Shown piece after piece: positions 55,181 to 63,842 of a DNA stretch of 64,000 nt. The stretch is from PALSA-505 sp963762615 (GTDB taxonomy: Bacteria; Actinomycetota; Actinomycetes; Streptosporangiales; Streptosporangiaceae), in the NCBI GenBank assembly GCA_963762615.1, contig CAVXLG010000013.1:1549970-1613969 (forward strand), in the 5' to 3' direction. A program made the translations under genes and the position numbers. Position 1 is the first letter of the stretch. Each line of letters starts with the position of its first letter. The notes beneath the pieces are model-generated. The model was not told the DNA's origin. It saw only the letters and a program-made list of their open reading frames with translations, and searched no databases.

Positions 55181-56760
55181 GATCCGGCCTCCGGGTCGGC
55201 GGGAGTTGTCTCGGCTTGCGGGCCGTGCTGGCGCTCCGGGCGGCGGCTGCCGGGGTACCTGGCGCGGTAGCGGGCTGGGGCGGGATCTTCTGTGCTGGCC
55301 GCCGCGTCGCGGCCTAGGGTGTGCTCGTGTGGCTGCGCCGCCTCCGCGGCGGCCCGTGGATCGGCGGTTGCTCCGCGGGCCTGTCCGGCCTCGGGTTGGT
55401 GGTGGTCGTTGCCGGGGTTCGGGGTCTCGCGGGATGCCTGGCGGGCTGGGTCGCTGGGCGCGCCGGGCGTTATCACGTGGCCTTCCTGGTGCGAGGCTGG
55501 AGCCGGGGTGCTCAGGCTCGCGGGCTCGCGCGCGGCGGGGTCGGCCGACGGTGCCGGGTCGGTGGAGGGCTCCTTGCCGGGCTGATCATCGGCCTGGGCG
55601 GGTGCGGCCATCTGGTCGAGTTCTTCGCTGATCCGGCGGGCCCGCTCGCGGGCGGCGGCGAGCTGGCTGGCCTGCGGGAATGGCTTGCCGATGCTGTCGT
55701 GGGCGTGCGCGATCTCGCGCTGGGCCCGGCCGACGCCGGCCAGGGCGCCCGCCTTTTCTTCCTCCAGCCGGGCCAGGCGGTTTTCCAGCCGGGTGATCAG
55801 CCCGGCCGGGTCGGCCTGGCTGAGTTCCTGCTCGTCCAGCCGGATGCTGGTGCCGGGTGCGCCGTCGAGGCCGAGGGTGACGGTGGTCTTGCCGAGGACG
55901 CGCCCGGCCGCCGCGGTGACCGGGAAGCCGCCCAGGTGACCGGCCGTCGCCGTGTTCACGCGCGGGCCGTCCAGCTCGGCTGCCTGCCGTTGCAGCAGGT
56001 GCTTGAGGTGCTGCCCGGCCGCGGCGCGCTTGCCGTGGGCCCGGCCGTCGACGGTCATGGCGAACTTGTCGCCGCGGGTGTCCTGGCGGCGGCCGATCGC
56101 CGCGTCGATGTCGCCGATGAGCGCGGTGAGCCGGGTGATGTCCTGCTGGTGCCGGGTGATGGCGTGGGGCAGCGCGTTCTGGTTGCGGGCGTGGGCGCGT
56201 TCGGAGCGTTGCAGCCGGGCCAGGGCGGCGTCGGCTTCGGCTTTGTCCATCAGCAGCGGGTTGCCGGTGGCCAGGGCCTTGACCTCGCTGTAGGACAGGG
56301 CGGTGTCGCCGATGTCGCCGATCTCGCGGGCGTCGAGGCGGCCGCGGATGACCTGGCTGATGAACCGGGCCTTGCGTTCGAGGGTTTGCCACATGTAGCC
56401 GTCGAAGCTGCCCTGGGTCACCCACCGGTAGATCTGCACCTCGGGGTTGAGGTTGCCCTGCCGGACGATGCGTCCTTCGCGCTGGGCGACGTCGGCGGGC
56501 CGCCAGGGGGCGTCGAGGTGGTGCAGGGCGATGGCCCGGTCTTGCACGTTGGTGCCGACGCCCATCTTCTCGGTCGAGCCGACCAGGACGGCGACGCGGC
56601 CGTTGCGGCAGGCGGCGAACAGCTGGGCCTTGTCCCGGTCGGTCTTGGCCTCGTGGATGAACCGGACCGCGTCGCGGGGCACGCCGCGGGCGGTCAGCTG
56701 GCTGCGGAGCTCGTCGTAGACGTTCCACCCGTCGCCGGGGGTGCCGAGGTCGCAGAACAC
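55177..56760 (-). CDS. Methyltransferase/helicase fusion, C-terminal helicase segment
   Basis: Last segment of a very large island gene whose parts occupy different frames. It starts MFCDLGTPGDGWNVYDELRS and contains the second helicase lobe: motif V in TEKMGVGTNVQDRA, HLDAPWRPADVAQ and motif VI REGRIVRQGN. Then coiled coil, and a Pro/Ala/Glu-rich end. Homologous large proteins sit on plasmids and integrative elements of actinomycetes and recall phage P1 DarB-type methylase-helicases. The frame joins the segment upstream through one extra base at about 56800. Ends in ATGA overlap with the next small gene. Confidence 0.75.
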   Translation of the reverse strand: MFCDLGTPGDGWNVYDELRSQLTARGVPRDAVRFIHEAKTDRDKAQLFAACRNGRVAVLVGSTEKMGVGTNVQDRAIALHHLDAPWRPADVAQREGRIVRQGNLNPEVQIYRWVTQGSFDGYMWQTLERKARFISQVIRGRLDAREIGDIGDTALSYSEVKALATGNPLLMDKAEADAALARLQRSERAHARNQNALPHAITRHQQDITRLTALIGDIDAAIGRRQDTRGDKFAMTVDGRAHGKRAAAGQHLKHLLQRQAAELDGPRVNTATAGHLGGFPVTAAAGRVLGKTTVTLGLDGAPGTSIRLDEQELSQADPAGLITRLENRLARLEEEKAGALAGVGRAQREIAHAHDSIGKPFPQASQLAAARERARRISEELDQMAAPAQADDQPGKEPSTDPAPSADPAAREPASLSTPAPASHQEGHVITPGAPSDPARQASRETPNPGNDHHQPEAGQARGATADPRAAAEAAQPHEHTLGRDAAASTEDPAPARYRARYPGSRRPERQHGPQAETTPADPEAGS

Positions 56761-56761
56761 C

Positions 56762-57914
56762 AGTTGCAGGGCGCCGCGGGCCGGGTAGGTCCTGCCGTCC
56801 GGGGTGAGGTAGGCCTGGTCGCGGTGAGCCTGCCAGATGGCCGCGATCCGTGTCGGCGGCCGCCTCGGCTTTCCCGGGTGTCTGTTGCGGAAGCCCGGCC
56901 AGGCGCAGGTCCAGGGCGGCCCGGCGGCCGTCGCCGGAGATTTTGAGCATGTTGTCTTCTTCCGGGCTGACCGCCCGGTTGCGTACCTGCTCGGCGCGTG
57001 CTCCCAGGTCGGCGACGTAGCTGAGCAGTTCGGCGGAGGGTTCGACGGTCACGCGTCTGCGGGGCGCGCTGGCCGTCGTCCCGGGTGGCGATCTGCGGGA
57101 CGGGCAGGGCCAGGTCCTCGGCGGTCTTGATGTCGGCGCAGACGTGCAGCATGCGCAGCATCTCGGGGACGTTGCGGAACTTGGCGAACCGGCTTTTCAT
57201 CCGGAAGCTGCTGCCGCCCTCGGGGGCCAGTTCTACCTGGGTGACCACCTCGCCGAAGGTCGCGGCCCACGTGTCGAACACCTCGATCCCCGCGGCTTCC
57301 AGCAGGTCCGGGCGCAGGTACCGCTGCATCACGTAGGCCTCGGTGACGGAGTTGGCGATCGGCGTGGCGGTGGCGAAGGTGACCACCCGGGCACCGTTGC
57401 GGCGGCGCAGGTAGCCGATCTTCATGTCCAGGTCGGAGGCGCGCATCGACCCGTCGATCGCCGCGTCGGGGATGTTGGACAGGGTGTGCAGGTTCTTGAA
57501 CCCGTGCGCCTCGTCGATGCACAGGTAGTCGATGCCGGTGGCCTCGAACGTGATGCCCGGGTCCTTGGCGGAGTCCAGTTTGGCCTTGAGCCGTTCTTCG
57601 GCGCGCAGCAGCGCGCCCTCCAGCCGCTTGACGGTCAGCCCTTTCCCGTCTTCTTTCCTGGCGTTGGCCAGCCAGGTCCGCATCTGGTCCAGTTCGCGGT
57701 CCAGGTAGGCCTGCTGCTCGGCCGCGGATAGCGGGATCTTCTCGAACGCCGACCGGGAGATGACGATCCCGTCCCAGTCGCCGGTCGCGCACCGGGCGGC
57801 GAACGCGCGGCGGCGGTCACGTTGCAGGTCGTCGCGGCCGGCGACCAGCACCCGGGCCTGCGGGTAGAGCTGCAGCCACTCGCGGGCGAACTGCTCCAGC
57901 ATGTGGTTGGGCAC
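56762..57914 (-). CDS. Methyltransferase/helicase fusion, central helicase segment
   Basis: Carries the middle of the helicase: ARVLVAGRDDLQRDRRRAFA, WDGIVISRSAFEKIPLS, the Walker B box IDYLCIDEAHGFKN (DEAH), and motif III FATATPIANSVTEAYV. Sense breaks at about 57060 into a second frame (MTVEPSAELLSYVADLGARA; SPEEDNMLKISGDGRRAALD), which runs to about 56830 before switching again to the last segment. Both switches fit single extra bases. Confidence 0.7.
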
Positions 57915-57916
57915 GA

Positions 57917-58416
57917 CGACGGCCGGCTTGCTGGACCATGCCCAGGCGCCGCAGTTCCGAGACGCCCATGATCATCTCGGCGGTTTTGCCCGCGCCGACC
58001 TCGTGGAACAATCCGACCGATGGCTCGTGGATCATCCGGGCCACCGCGGCCGTCTGGTGCGGGCGCGGGCGGAACGCCACCGACAGGCCGGGCAGCGACA
58101 GCTCGGCGTCGTCGTAGCTGCGCAGCACGAGGTTGTTGAACCGCTCGTTGTAGGTGGGGGCCAGGCCGGCGGCCCGGCCGGGGTCCTCCCAGGCCCATTC
58201 GGAGAACCGCTCGCCGAGCTCGGCGGCCTTCTCCTGGGCGGCGAGGGTGTCTTCCACGTTGAGCACGCGGCGCTCCCCGGCGGGGGTTTTGATCAGGTCC
58301 CGGACCTCGATCCTGCGCTGCTCCAGGATGGCCTGGGCCAGCGCGGCAGCCGGGTACCGGCCGGTGCCCCAGGTGGAGGTGGCCAGGACGGTGTGATCGT
58401 TCCCGCGACTGCCCAC
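57917..58416 (-). CDS. Methyltransferase/helicase fusion, Walker A segment
   Basis: Includes HTVLATSTWGTGRYPA, LNVEDTLAAQEKAAELGERF, FRPRPHQTAAVARMIHEP and Walker A/motif I LFHEVGAGKTAEMI. Together with the DEAH segment downstream it forms an SF2 (SNF2-like) ATPase lobe. Joined to the next segment through one extra base near 57917 and to the preceding one by one missing base near 58410. Confidence 0.7.
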
Positions 58417-58419
58417 AAC

Positions 58420-58823
58420 TGGCCGCCGGGGTGCTCGACCTGCAGCCGGGGGTCATCCAGGGTCTCGCGCAGGAACTGCTGGACATAGGCCGCGCTGATC
58501 CACGCCGCGCCGAGCCGGGCGTCGATCTCGCCCGGGGTCAGGTCGTCGGGCTGCACCTTGCGCAACTCGGTCACGTTGACGGCGAACCGGGGGTCGTCGG
58601 CCGCGGCCTGCTCGGCGGCGCGGAGTTTGTCGCGGACCTTGCCGGACAGGTACTCGGCGGCCGGGACGAGGGTTCCCGGCGGTGCTTCTCCGGGTTCCGG
58701 GGCGACGGGCCGGGGTTTGCCGGTGATGTCGCCGGCGGTGACGCTGAACCCGGACAATGCGCAGAGGTCGGCGGCAGCATGTGCCAGCAGGTTTCCCGGA
58801 TCACCGGCCGGGGCCGGGGGCAT
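58420..58823 (-). CDS. Methyltransferase/helicase fusion, linker segment
   Basis: Region between methyltransferase and helicase: FSVTAGDITGKPRPVAPEPG, AAEYLSGKVRDKLRAAEQAA and QPDDLTPGEIDARLGAAWI. No enzyme motif; family text matches the linker in related proteins as I recall them. Frame differs from both neighbours. Confidence 0.55.
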
Positions 58824-60391
58824 CTCGAATACCAGGGTGCCGAGCTGCTGGCGGGCGTCGGCTCGGTGGTGCCGAGCAGCCGGGCGATCTCGGCCAGGTC
58901 GGCCCGGCCGTGGGTGTCCAGGCAGATGGCCAGGGCGTCGGCGGGGGTGTCGGCGCCCAGCCTCGGGGCCCGGGGGGCGATGACCCGCTGGCGGAAGATC
59001 GCAGCTTTGGCGGCCCGCTGGCCGACCGGGTCGAATTCTTCCAGCGCGTAGACGAGCGGGGCGAACGGGTCGTCGCGGAACCCGCCTTGCGGCGGCCGGA
59101 TCCGGGCCATGACCGGCTGGCCGGTCTTCGGGTTGGTCCGGCCGGTGCGCCGCTCGGAGTAGCGGTTGAGCGGGCCGTAGGCGGCGAGGTAGGCGTCATA
59201 GCGGCGGTTCAGGTAACGGCGCAGCTGGCCGATCTGGGCGGTGTCTTCGGCCGAGGCAGCCTCGGCGTCCAGCAGGGCCCGGGCGGTGTCCCGCAGGCTC
59301 AGCAGGTGCCGCAGTTCGGCGGCCTGGCTGCGGGGAACCTGGTGCGGCCGCTCAAACCCGTTCACGACCTTGGCGAACGTGCCGTTGCCGGCGGCGCTCA
59401 GGTGCCCGTCCATCTGCTCAGAGCGCACGTCGTCCGCGGCGGCCGGCTCCGGGGCTGCCGCGGGGGTCCAGGCGAGCCCGCGCTGCCGGGCGCTGGTCAC
59501 GATCTCGCCCAGCGCCCGGGTGAGGTCGCCCTGGGTGTCGCCAGAGGGGCTGACCGCCAGGTCACCGGCCCGGTAGGCGCCGCTGACCCCGCTCATCTCG
59601 CCGAGCACGTTCTCCGGGTGGTCGAGGAAGTACTCGCTCACTGGCACCTGGGCGCCATCCAGCTCGGTCATCTGGGCCTGTTCCCAGGGCGTGGCGTCGG
59701 GCTCGCGGCCGGGTTCGCGGCGGCGCAGGATCAGCAGGTCGGTGACCACGCTGGTGCCGGCGGCCCGCTGGTGCGCGCCGCAGGGCAGCCGGACCGCGCC
59801 GGCCAGGTCGGCGAGGGAGGCGATCTCGCGGCGGGCCGCCGGGTTGCGGGCGTCCATCGTGTACCGGGAGGTCAGCACGGCGACCAGGCCGCCGGGCCGG
59901 ACCAGGTGCAGCGACTTGATGATGAAGTGGTTGTGGATGCTGTGCCCGGCCGGGTTGTGCCGCTTGTCGTGCAGCGCGGCCTTGCCGAACGGGACGTTGC
60001 CGATCGCCAGGTCGTAGCAGCCGTCCGGGTCCCGGGTGGCGGCGAACGATTCCGGCAGGATCTGCGCGTGCGGGTACAGCGCCGCGGCGATGCCGGCGGT
60101 CACCGGATCCAGTTCCACCCCGGTCAGCTGGGCGCTATCGGGGGCGAAGGCGATGAAGTTGCCGCTGCCGCAGCCGGGCTCCAGCACCCGGCCGCCGGTA
60201 AACCCGAGGTCCCGTACAGCGGCCCAGACGGCCTGGACGATCGCGGCGTCGGTGTAGTGCGCGTTCAGCGTGTTGCGGGCCGCGGCCGCCATCTCCTGCG
60301 GCGACAGCAGGCCGGCAGCTGGTCGCGGGCCCACTGGTAGTCGGCCCGGTCGGGGTCGAACACCTCGGGTACCGCGCCCCAGCCGCTCCAC
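58571..60391 (-). CDS. Methyltransferase/helicase fusion, N6-adenine methyltransferase segment
   Basis: Carries an adenine DNA methyltransferase of the gamma (Eco57I/HsdM-like) order: SAM motif I LEPGCGSGNFIAFAP, then VELDPVTAGIAAALYP, and catalytic motif IV DLAIGNVPFG (NPPF-type). It continues through FIIKSLHLVRPGGLVAVLT and GAVRLPCGAHQRAAGT to LLGTTEPT, beyond which sense passes to the next frame (about 58810). Sense also extends upstream of 60391 in other frames: LLSPQEM joins WSGWGAVPEVFDPDRADYQW (about 60330-60425), which joins NRTASRRFRPAGQQDLAPSG (to about 60600); each join needs one missing base. No start codon is visible at 60600; CTG or a corrected GTG after GAGGAGAG is likely. Confidence 0.75.
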   Translation of the reverse strand: MERLGRGTRGVRPRPGRLPVGPRPAAGLLSPQEMAAAARNTLNAHYTDAAIVQAVWAAVRDLGFTGGRVLEPGCGSGNFIAFAPDSAQLTGVELDPVTAGIAAALYPHAQILPESFAATRDPDGCYDLAIGNVPFGKAALHDKRHNPAGHSIHNHFIIKSLHLVRPGGLVAVLTSRYTMDARNPAARREIASLADLAGAVRLPCGAHQRAAGTSVVTDLLILRRREPGREPDATPWEQAQMTELDGAQVPVSEYFLDHPENVLGEMSGVSGAYRAGDLAVSPSGDTQGDLTRALGEIVTSARQRGLAWTPAAAPEPAAADDVRSEQMDGHLSAAGNGTFAKVVNGFERPHQVPRSQAAELRHLLSLRDTARALLDAEAASAEDTAQIGQLRRYLNRRYDAYLAAYGPLNRYSERRTGRTNPKTGQPVMARIRPPQGGFRDDPFAPLVYALEEFDPVGQRAAKAAIFRQRVIAPRAPRLGADTPADALAICLDTHGRADLAEIARLLGTTEPTPASSSAPWYSRCPRPRPVIRETCWHMLPPTSAHCPGSASPPATSPANPGPSPRNPEKHRREPSSRPPSTCPARSATNSAPPSRPRPTTPGSPST

Positions 60392-60598
60392 CGGGCCAGC
60401 ACCCGCTGCTCCTCGGCGGAGGCGGGCGGCCGTCCCGCTGGATGGCCCGCAGCGTGGTCAGCGCGGCCAGGTTCGCCCGGACCCGGGCCACGGCGCCAGA
60501 CGGGGCCAGATCCTGCTGCCCGGCCGGGCGGAACCTCCGGCTAGCTGTCCTGTTGTCCCGCCGGTACAGCTCGTCCAGCGGGCTCCAGGGGGCGCCGC

Positions 60599-60889
60599 TC
60601 AGCGGGCTCTCCTCGCCGGGTCGGCTCCCGGCTCCGGTGCCAGCAGGATGTTCTCGTTCAGGACGATCTGCTCCGCCCGGTGCCGGGCCTCGCCCAGCCG
60701 GCCCGCCTTGCCCAGGTAGCCCTCCCCCGGCTGGTCGTCCCCGGCCAGATCCTGGGCCAGGCTGTCGATCCTCGCTTCCGCCTGGTGCCCCAAATCCGAG
60801 AAGAAGCTGTCCGGATCCTCGATCGCCGCGTACCGGCCGGGCAGCCACCGGGCCCAGTGATCCCGCGCCATCACCCCGTAGCGGTTCAC
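60599..60889 (-). CDS. Small accessory protein preceding the methyltransferase/helicase
   Basis: 96 residues: MNRYGVMARDHWARWLPGRY, DPDSFFSDLGHQAEARIDSL and GYLGKAGRLGEARHRAEQIV. This helical protein regularly precedes the large methyltransferase/helicase in actinomycete plasmids and integrative elements, as I recall. Its function is not established. GTG at 60889 has CAGGAG ahead, and the frame is unbroken; it is one of few intact genes of the array. Confidence 0.65.
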   Translation of the reverse strand: MNRYGVMARDHWARWLPGRYAAIEDPDSFFSDLGHQAEARIDSLAQDLAGDDQPGEGYLGKAGRLGEARHRAEQIVLNENILLAPEPGADPARRAR

Positions 60890-61109
60890 CGGCGGCTCCT
60901 GGCGGCTCGTCGAACAACGGCAGCATGCCCTGCTCGTAGCCGCGGCCGCCGTGGTCTCCCGCTTCCGGATCGTAGCCGCTCTGCGCGGCCGCCGGGCGGG
61001 GCGTAGCGCGGCGGGTCACCGAATCCTGGAACAACTGCTGGTCATCTGCCCACCAGTCCTCGCCGAACAGCGGCTCACCCACGCCTTCGCGCGGCCGCCG
61101 CCGGGTCAC
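60886..61109 (-). CDS. Small acidic-aromatic protein (frameshift near its end)
   Basis: About 74 residues: EPLFGEDWWADDQQLFQDSV and YEQGMLPLFDEPP are typical of a small protein found beside this methylase/helicase family. The visible frame runs on past 60886 into unrelated sequence; with one base restored near 60900 it would stop at TGA 60886-60888, overlapping the next GTG (GTGA). Starts at GTG 61109, overlapping the cytosine methyltransferase stop. Function unknown. Confidence 0.5.
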
Positions 61110-61882
61110 CGGGACCCTCCCGCGGCCGCGGCGGCGAGCCCCGGCCGGGACGCAAACGTGCGTTTTGGCAGGTCCGGGGATCCCATGGAGGCCAGGGCGG
61201 CCAGGCCGACAAGGCGGGTGTAGTCAGGGGGGATGGCCTGGGCGAGCTCGTCGCGGACCATCCACGGGATCCGCATGGCCGCGCGGGCGGCGCCGACGTC
61301 GCTGAAGTGGCCGACCGGCTGCATGAACTCGCCCGGCTTCGGCGGCCGGCCCATCTTGGCCAGCGGCCAGCGGTGTTCGGGATCGGGCGGCGCGGTAACA
61401 GGGAACGACGTCTCGAACAGGCGGTGCCGGTACACCCGCAGCCCGGCGAACATCGCCCCGCACAACACGACGGGAGAGCGGAGCGGCGCTCCCGGCACGT
61501 TCTCGATGACGTACGGGATGCCGCTGGCGGCGAGGCGCTCCCGCACGGCCTCGATCTGCCGCGGGTGGCTGACGTCGTTGAGCACCGCGGTGGCGCTGTA
61601 GCCCTTGCAGACAGGCGAGGCATGGATCAGGTCGAAGCCCGACAGGGGGAACGTCAGCGCGTCCGCCTGGATGAACCGGAACGGGTACCGCTTCTGCGGT
61701 TCGATGTCCACGCCGACCACGTCGAAGCCGGCCAGGTAGTAGCCCATGCCCGCGCCGCCCGCCGTGCAGAACAAGTCCACCGCGACCGGCCTGCCTCCGG
61801 CGCCCCGAGAGGGCTGGGCGGCGGAGTGAAAGCCAGCGACGGGAAACGGGCGGCGGCGAACTGGAGGGCGTGCGGCGAGCAT
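61106..61882 (-). CDS. Phage-type DNA cytosine-C5 methyltransferase
   Basis: 258 residues. Motif I AVDLFCTAGGAGMGYYLAGF, acidic loop VVGVDIEP, catalytic motif IV ASPVCKGYS (usually ASPPCQ; the nucleophilic Cys is kept) and motif VI VIENVPGAPL. C-terminal target-recognition region is short, as in phage enzymes. ATG at 61882 follows TGAGGACC. No restriction endonuclease is visible nearby, so self-modification of the element (anti-restriction) is more likely than a restriction-modification pair. Unbroken frame. Confidence 0.8.
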   Translation of the reverse strand: MLAARPPVRRRPFPVAGFHSAAQPSRGAGGRPVAVDLFCTAGGAGMGYYLAGFDVVGVDIEPQKRYPFRFIQADALTFPLSGFDLIHASPVCKGYSATAVLNDVSHPRQIEAVRERLAASGIPYVIENVPGAPLRSPVVLCGAMFAGLRVYRHRLFETSFPVTAPPDPEHRWPLAKMGRPPKPGEFMQPVGHFSDVGAARAAMRIPWMVRDELAQAIPPDYTRLVGLAALASMGSPDLPKRTFASRPGLAAAAAGGSR

Positions 61883-61887
61883 GGTCC

Positions 61888-62049
61888 TCAGCCAGCCTCG
61901 GGTTCGCGGTCGGCTTCGGGCCCCTGCTTCTCCACCTGCCGGGTGAGGTCATCGAGGCGGCCGGCTAGCGCGTGCGCGGCCGCGGGATCGGTGGCGATCA
62001 GGTTGTCGCCCAGGGCCAGCCGTTCCGCCTGTTCAGCTGAAAGCGCCAT
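61888..62049 (-). CDS. 53-residue helical protein of the island array
   Basis: MALSAEQAERLALGDNLIAT starts a short helical protein that continues AAHALAGRLDDLTRQVEKQG and ends REPEAG with TGA at 61888-61890. Clear ribosome site AGAGGAAGGG before ATG 62049, and five bases separate it from the methyltransferase ATG, so it is well supported though below common length cut-offs. No family. Confidence 0.6.
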   Translation of the reverse strand: MALSAEQAERLALGDNLIATDPAAAHALAGRLDDLTRQVEKQGPEADREPEAG

Positions 62050-62103
62050 CACCGCGTCCCTTCCTCTGCTTGTCGAGGGCCCTGTCGCCGGGCAATGTTT
62101 TCG

Positions 62104-62307
62104 TCATGGGCTGGCTTCCGGGTCGGCGCTGGTTTGCCCGGCGAGTTCGAGGTCACGCCGCCGGGCTTTGTCAGTGATGGCGCAATCCACGCCGAGGGCC
62201 GTCCAGCCGGCGAGGTAGTAAAGCGCCTCCAGGCGTTCATCGTCGGTGAGGGCGTCGATCCGCTCCTGGATCTCGCCGATAGCGGCGGCTCCCGGCTCAC
62301 TGGCCAT
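62104..62307 (-). CDS. 67-residue acidic helical protein
   Basis: MASEPGAAAIGEIQERIDAL, LTDDERLEALYYLAGWTALG and DKARRRDLELAGQTSADPEASP. Predicted all-helical, acidic. ATG at 62307 lies 8 bases upstream of the proposed TGA (62297-62299) of the preceding gene. No family recognised; type fits small proteins of actinomycete mobile elements. Confidence 0.55.
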   Translation of the reverse strand: MASEPGAAAIGEIQERIDALTDDERLEALYYLAGWTALGVDCAITDKARRRDLELAGQTSADPEASP

Positions 62308-62587
62308 CGCTTGCCTGGTCTTCCCCCCCGGAGCCGCGGCAGGGCCCGGGCCATGATCATGCGGATGCTGGCGGCCCACCGGGGGGCGTCTCCGTGCAAC
62401 TCGGCGACCTGAGCCGCCTCCTGCAGGCGGCCGTGCTGCTGGAGGATTGCCTCGGCCCCGCTGGCGTCGCCGCAAACCCACGCGGCCACCTGGTCTAGGC
62501 CGTGGCCGCCGAGGGTGGCGGCGAGGCAAGGGCGGCAAGCCAGGTGCCGGCTTTTCTTTCCCAGAAACCGCTGTCGTCTCCGGTCAT
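62297..62587 (-). CDS. Small Cys-containing protein (two compensating frame breaks)
   Basis: Sense begins MTGDDSGFWERK (ATG 62587), passes at the run AGAAAAG (about 62555) into SRHLACRPCLAATLGGHGLDQVAA-type text (key: HLACRPC), then QEAAQVAELHGDAPRW and SIRMIMARALPRL, and after a run of seven G (about 62323-62330) into GGEDQASDGQ and TGA at 62297. One base missing at the A run and one extra at the G run keep the total at 97 codons. The Cys-Arg-Pro-Cys with preceding His could bind zinc. Confidence 0.5.
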
Positions 62588-62875
62588 CACGCGCCTGCCT
62601 CCGGACTGGCGTCACGGGCTGGATCGCCTGGCCTGGCGGACGCCCTGTGGGTGATGCGGTGAGTTCTGGTCAGGTTCGCGGCGATGGGGCGGCCGAGAGC
62701 GTAGCCCTCGGGGAAATAGTCAACCGTGGTCTGCTGCGCGCGGCTTGAGCAGGCGCTCCCGCCGCGTTGCTGGCCGGGACTGCCCGGGCGGTCGCGCCGT
62801 CGTTACGGCCGCCTGGCGGTCCTCGCCCGCCTGCGGGTAGTCCGTGGCGTGCGCTGGTCTCCTGAGCCATCTCAT
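62587..62875 (-). CDS. Small protein of the island array (frameshifted)
   Basis: ATG at 62875 gives MRWLRRPAHATDYPQAGEDR, which meets TGA near 62720; one frame over, sense resumes with TTVDYFPEGYALGRPIAANL and RTHRITHRASARPG and ends DASPEAGA with TGA overlapping the next ATG (TGATG). One extra base near 62725 would join them into about 95 residues. Start follows GAGGCGGGCTGACC. Low certainty. Confidence 0.4.
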
Positions 62876-62877
62876 GG

Positions 62878-63012
62878 TCAGCCCGCCTCAAGTTCGGCGT
62901 CACGCTCTGCGGCCTGGTGCAAGCGCAGCCGGGCCCGCCGGTCCCGCTCGTGTCGGCCGGGAAGTGATACCGGTAGGGAACAGCCCAGGCTGATCTGTCA
63001 TTTGCCGGCCAT
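62878..63012 (-). CDS. 44-residue protein ending in Glu-Ala-Gly (two frame breaks)
   Basis: MAGK then MTDQPGLFPTGI, then GRHERDRRARLRLHQAAERD-type charged helix ending AELEAG and TGA at 62878-62880. A missing A in the run AAA near 63003 and an extra base near 62962 are needed; they cancel, keeping 45 codons. The final codons GAG GCG GGC lie directly before the next ATG. Confidence 0.4.
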
Positions 63013-63014
63013 GA

Positions 63015-63655
63015 TCAGGCCCCCTTTCGCCCGGCTTGCCACCGGACATGAGCAATTCCATGGCCGCGGTGATGAGCAAGTCGGCGGCTGCCACCTGTTC
63101 GCCCCGGGGATGGCTGCGAGGGGTGCGGGCGTCGCGACTGGTCACCGGCCCATGCATCCCACCGCGCGGCCACGGCGGCGGCGTTCATGGCCGCGAGCAG
63201 TGTGCAGGCGGCCGCGGCGATTGCTTCGCCGCGCGGAAAGGCGGCGCGGTAGCAGGACAGGTCCGCTTGCCGCCGCTCCGGTGCTGGGTAGCCGTGTGGT
63301 GCCGGGAGCCGGATCGGCGGCTCGGAGTTCAGCACCCTGCCGCACCGTTCACACACGACGATCATGCCGATCGTCGTGCCGTCTTCGAGTTTGACCGGGT
63401 CGTGAATCTGCGGCGGGTGGTCGGCCCGGTCACTTTCGGCTCTTTCCCCGCAACTGCAGCACAGCCATCGGTCACCCGTAATCCGCCACTGACACTGCCT
63501 GGAGAGGATGTCGCGGGCAGTCTCGACGTCGTCGAAATGCGGGCTGTAGCCTTCGATCTCGTCCACATTGCAGCTTCGCCGCAGCCTGTGCAGCGGGGCA
63601 CCACGCAGGTGACCTCGCGCACCGGCGGCCCGGGGTGGGTGTGGTGCTGGTCCAT
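63015..63655 (-). CDS. Zinc-ribbon-like protein of the island array (frameshifted)
   Basis: About 213 residues. MDQHHTHPGPPVREVTCVVP and RCTGCGEA (ATG 63655), then, after one missing base near 63570, NVDEIEGYSPHFDDVETARD, WLCCSCGERAESD, VVCERCGRVLN and AAFPRGEAIAAAACTLLAAM. Three Cys-X2-Cys pairs (CTGC, CCSC, CERC) suggest one or two zinc ribbons. Stop TGA at 63015-63017, 3 bases before the next ATG on this strand. Function unknown. Confidence 0.5.
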
Positions 63656-63657
63656 GA

Positions 63658-63841
63658 TCAGCCTGCCTCCGCCTCAATGTCCGCGTCCGCTTCCGCGGCT
63701 GAGACCCGGAGCGTCGCTGACCGCCGGAGTTGTTTGTCCGTGGCTTCTATGCGGACGCCGCGTTCTGCAGGCGTGAGCCGCAGGCGCACTTTCCATGTCC
63801 GCGTCCCGCTGGAATGTCAGGTGTGCCGGGGCACTGGCCAT
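63658..63841 (-). CDS. 60-residue protein of the island array (one extra base)
   Basis: MASAPAHLTFQRDADME then, one frame over, VRLRLTPAERGVRIEATDKQ and LRRSATLRVSAAEADADIEA, ending EAEAG with TGA at 63658. Dropping one A from the run GGAAAGTG near 63790 joins them. The last codons GAG GCA GGC precede the next ATG (63655) by a few bases. Confidence 0.45.
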
Positions 63842-63842
63842 G

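Noticed and set aside
55586..57052. Arg/Pro/His-rich open frame that overlaps the helicase
   Set aside because: Only its first 90 or so codons make sense as part of the helicase; the rest is an out-of-frame shadow in GC-rich DNA.
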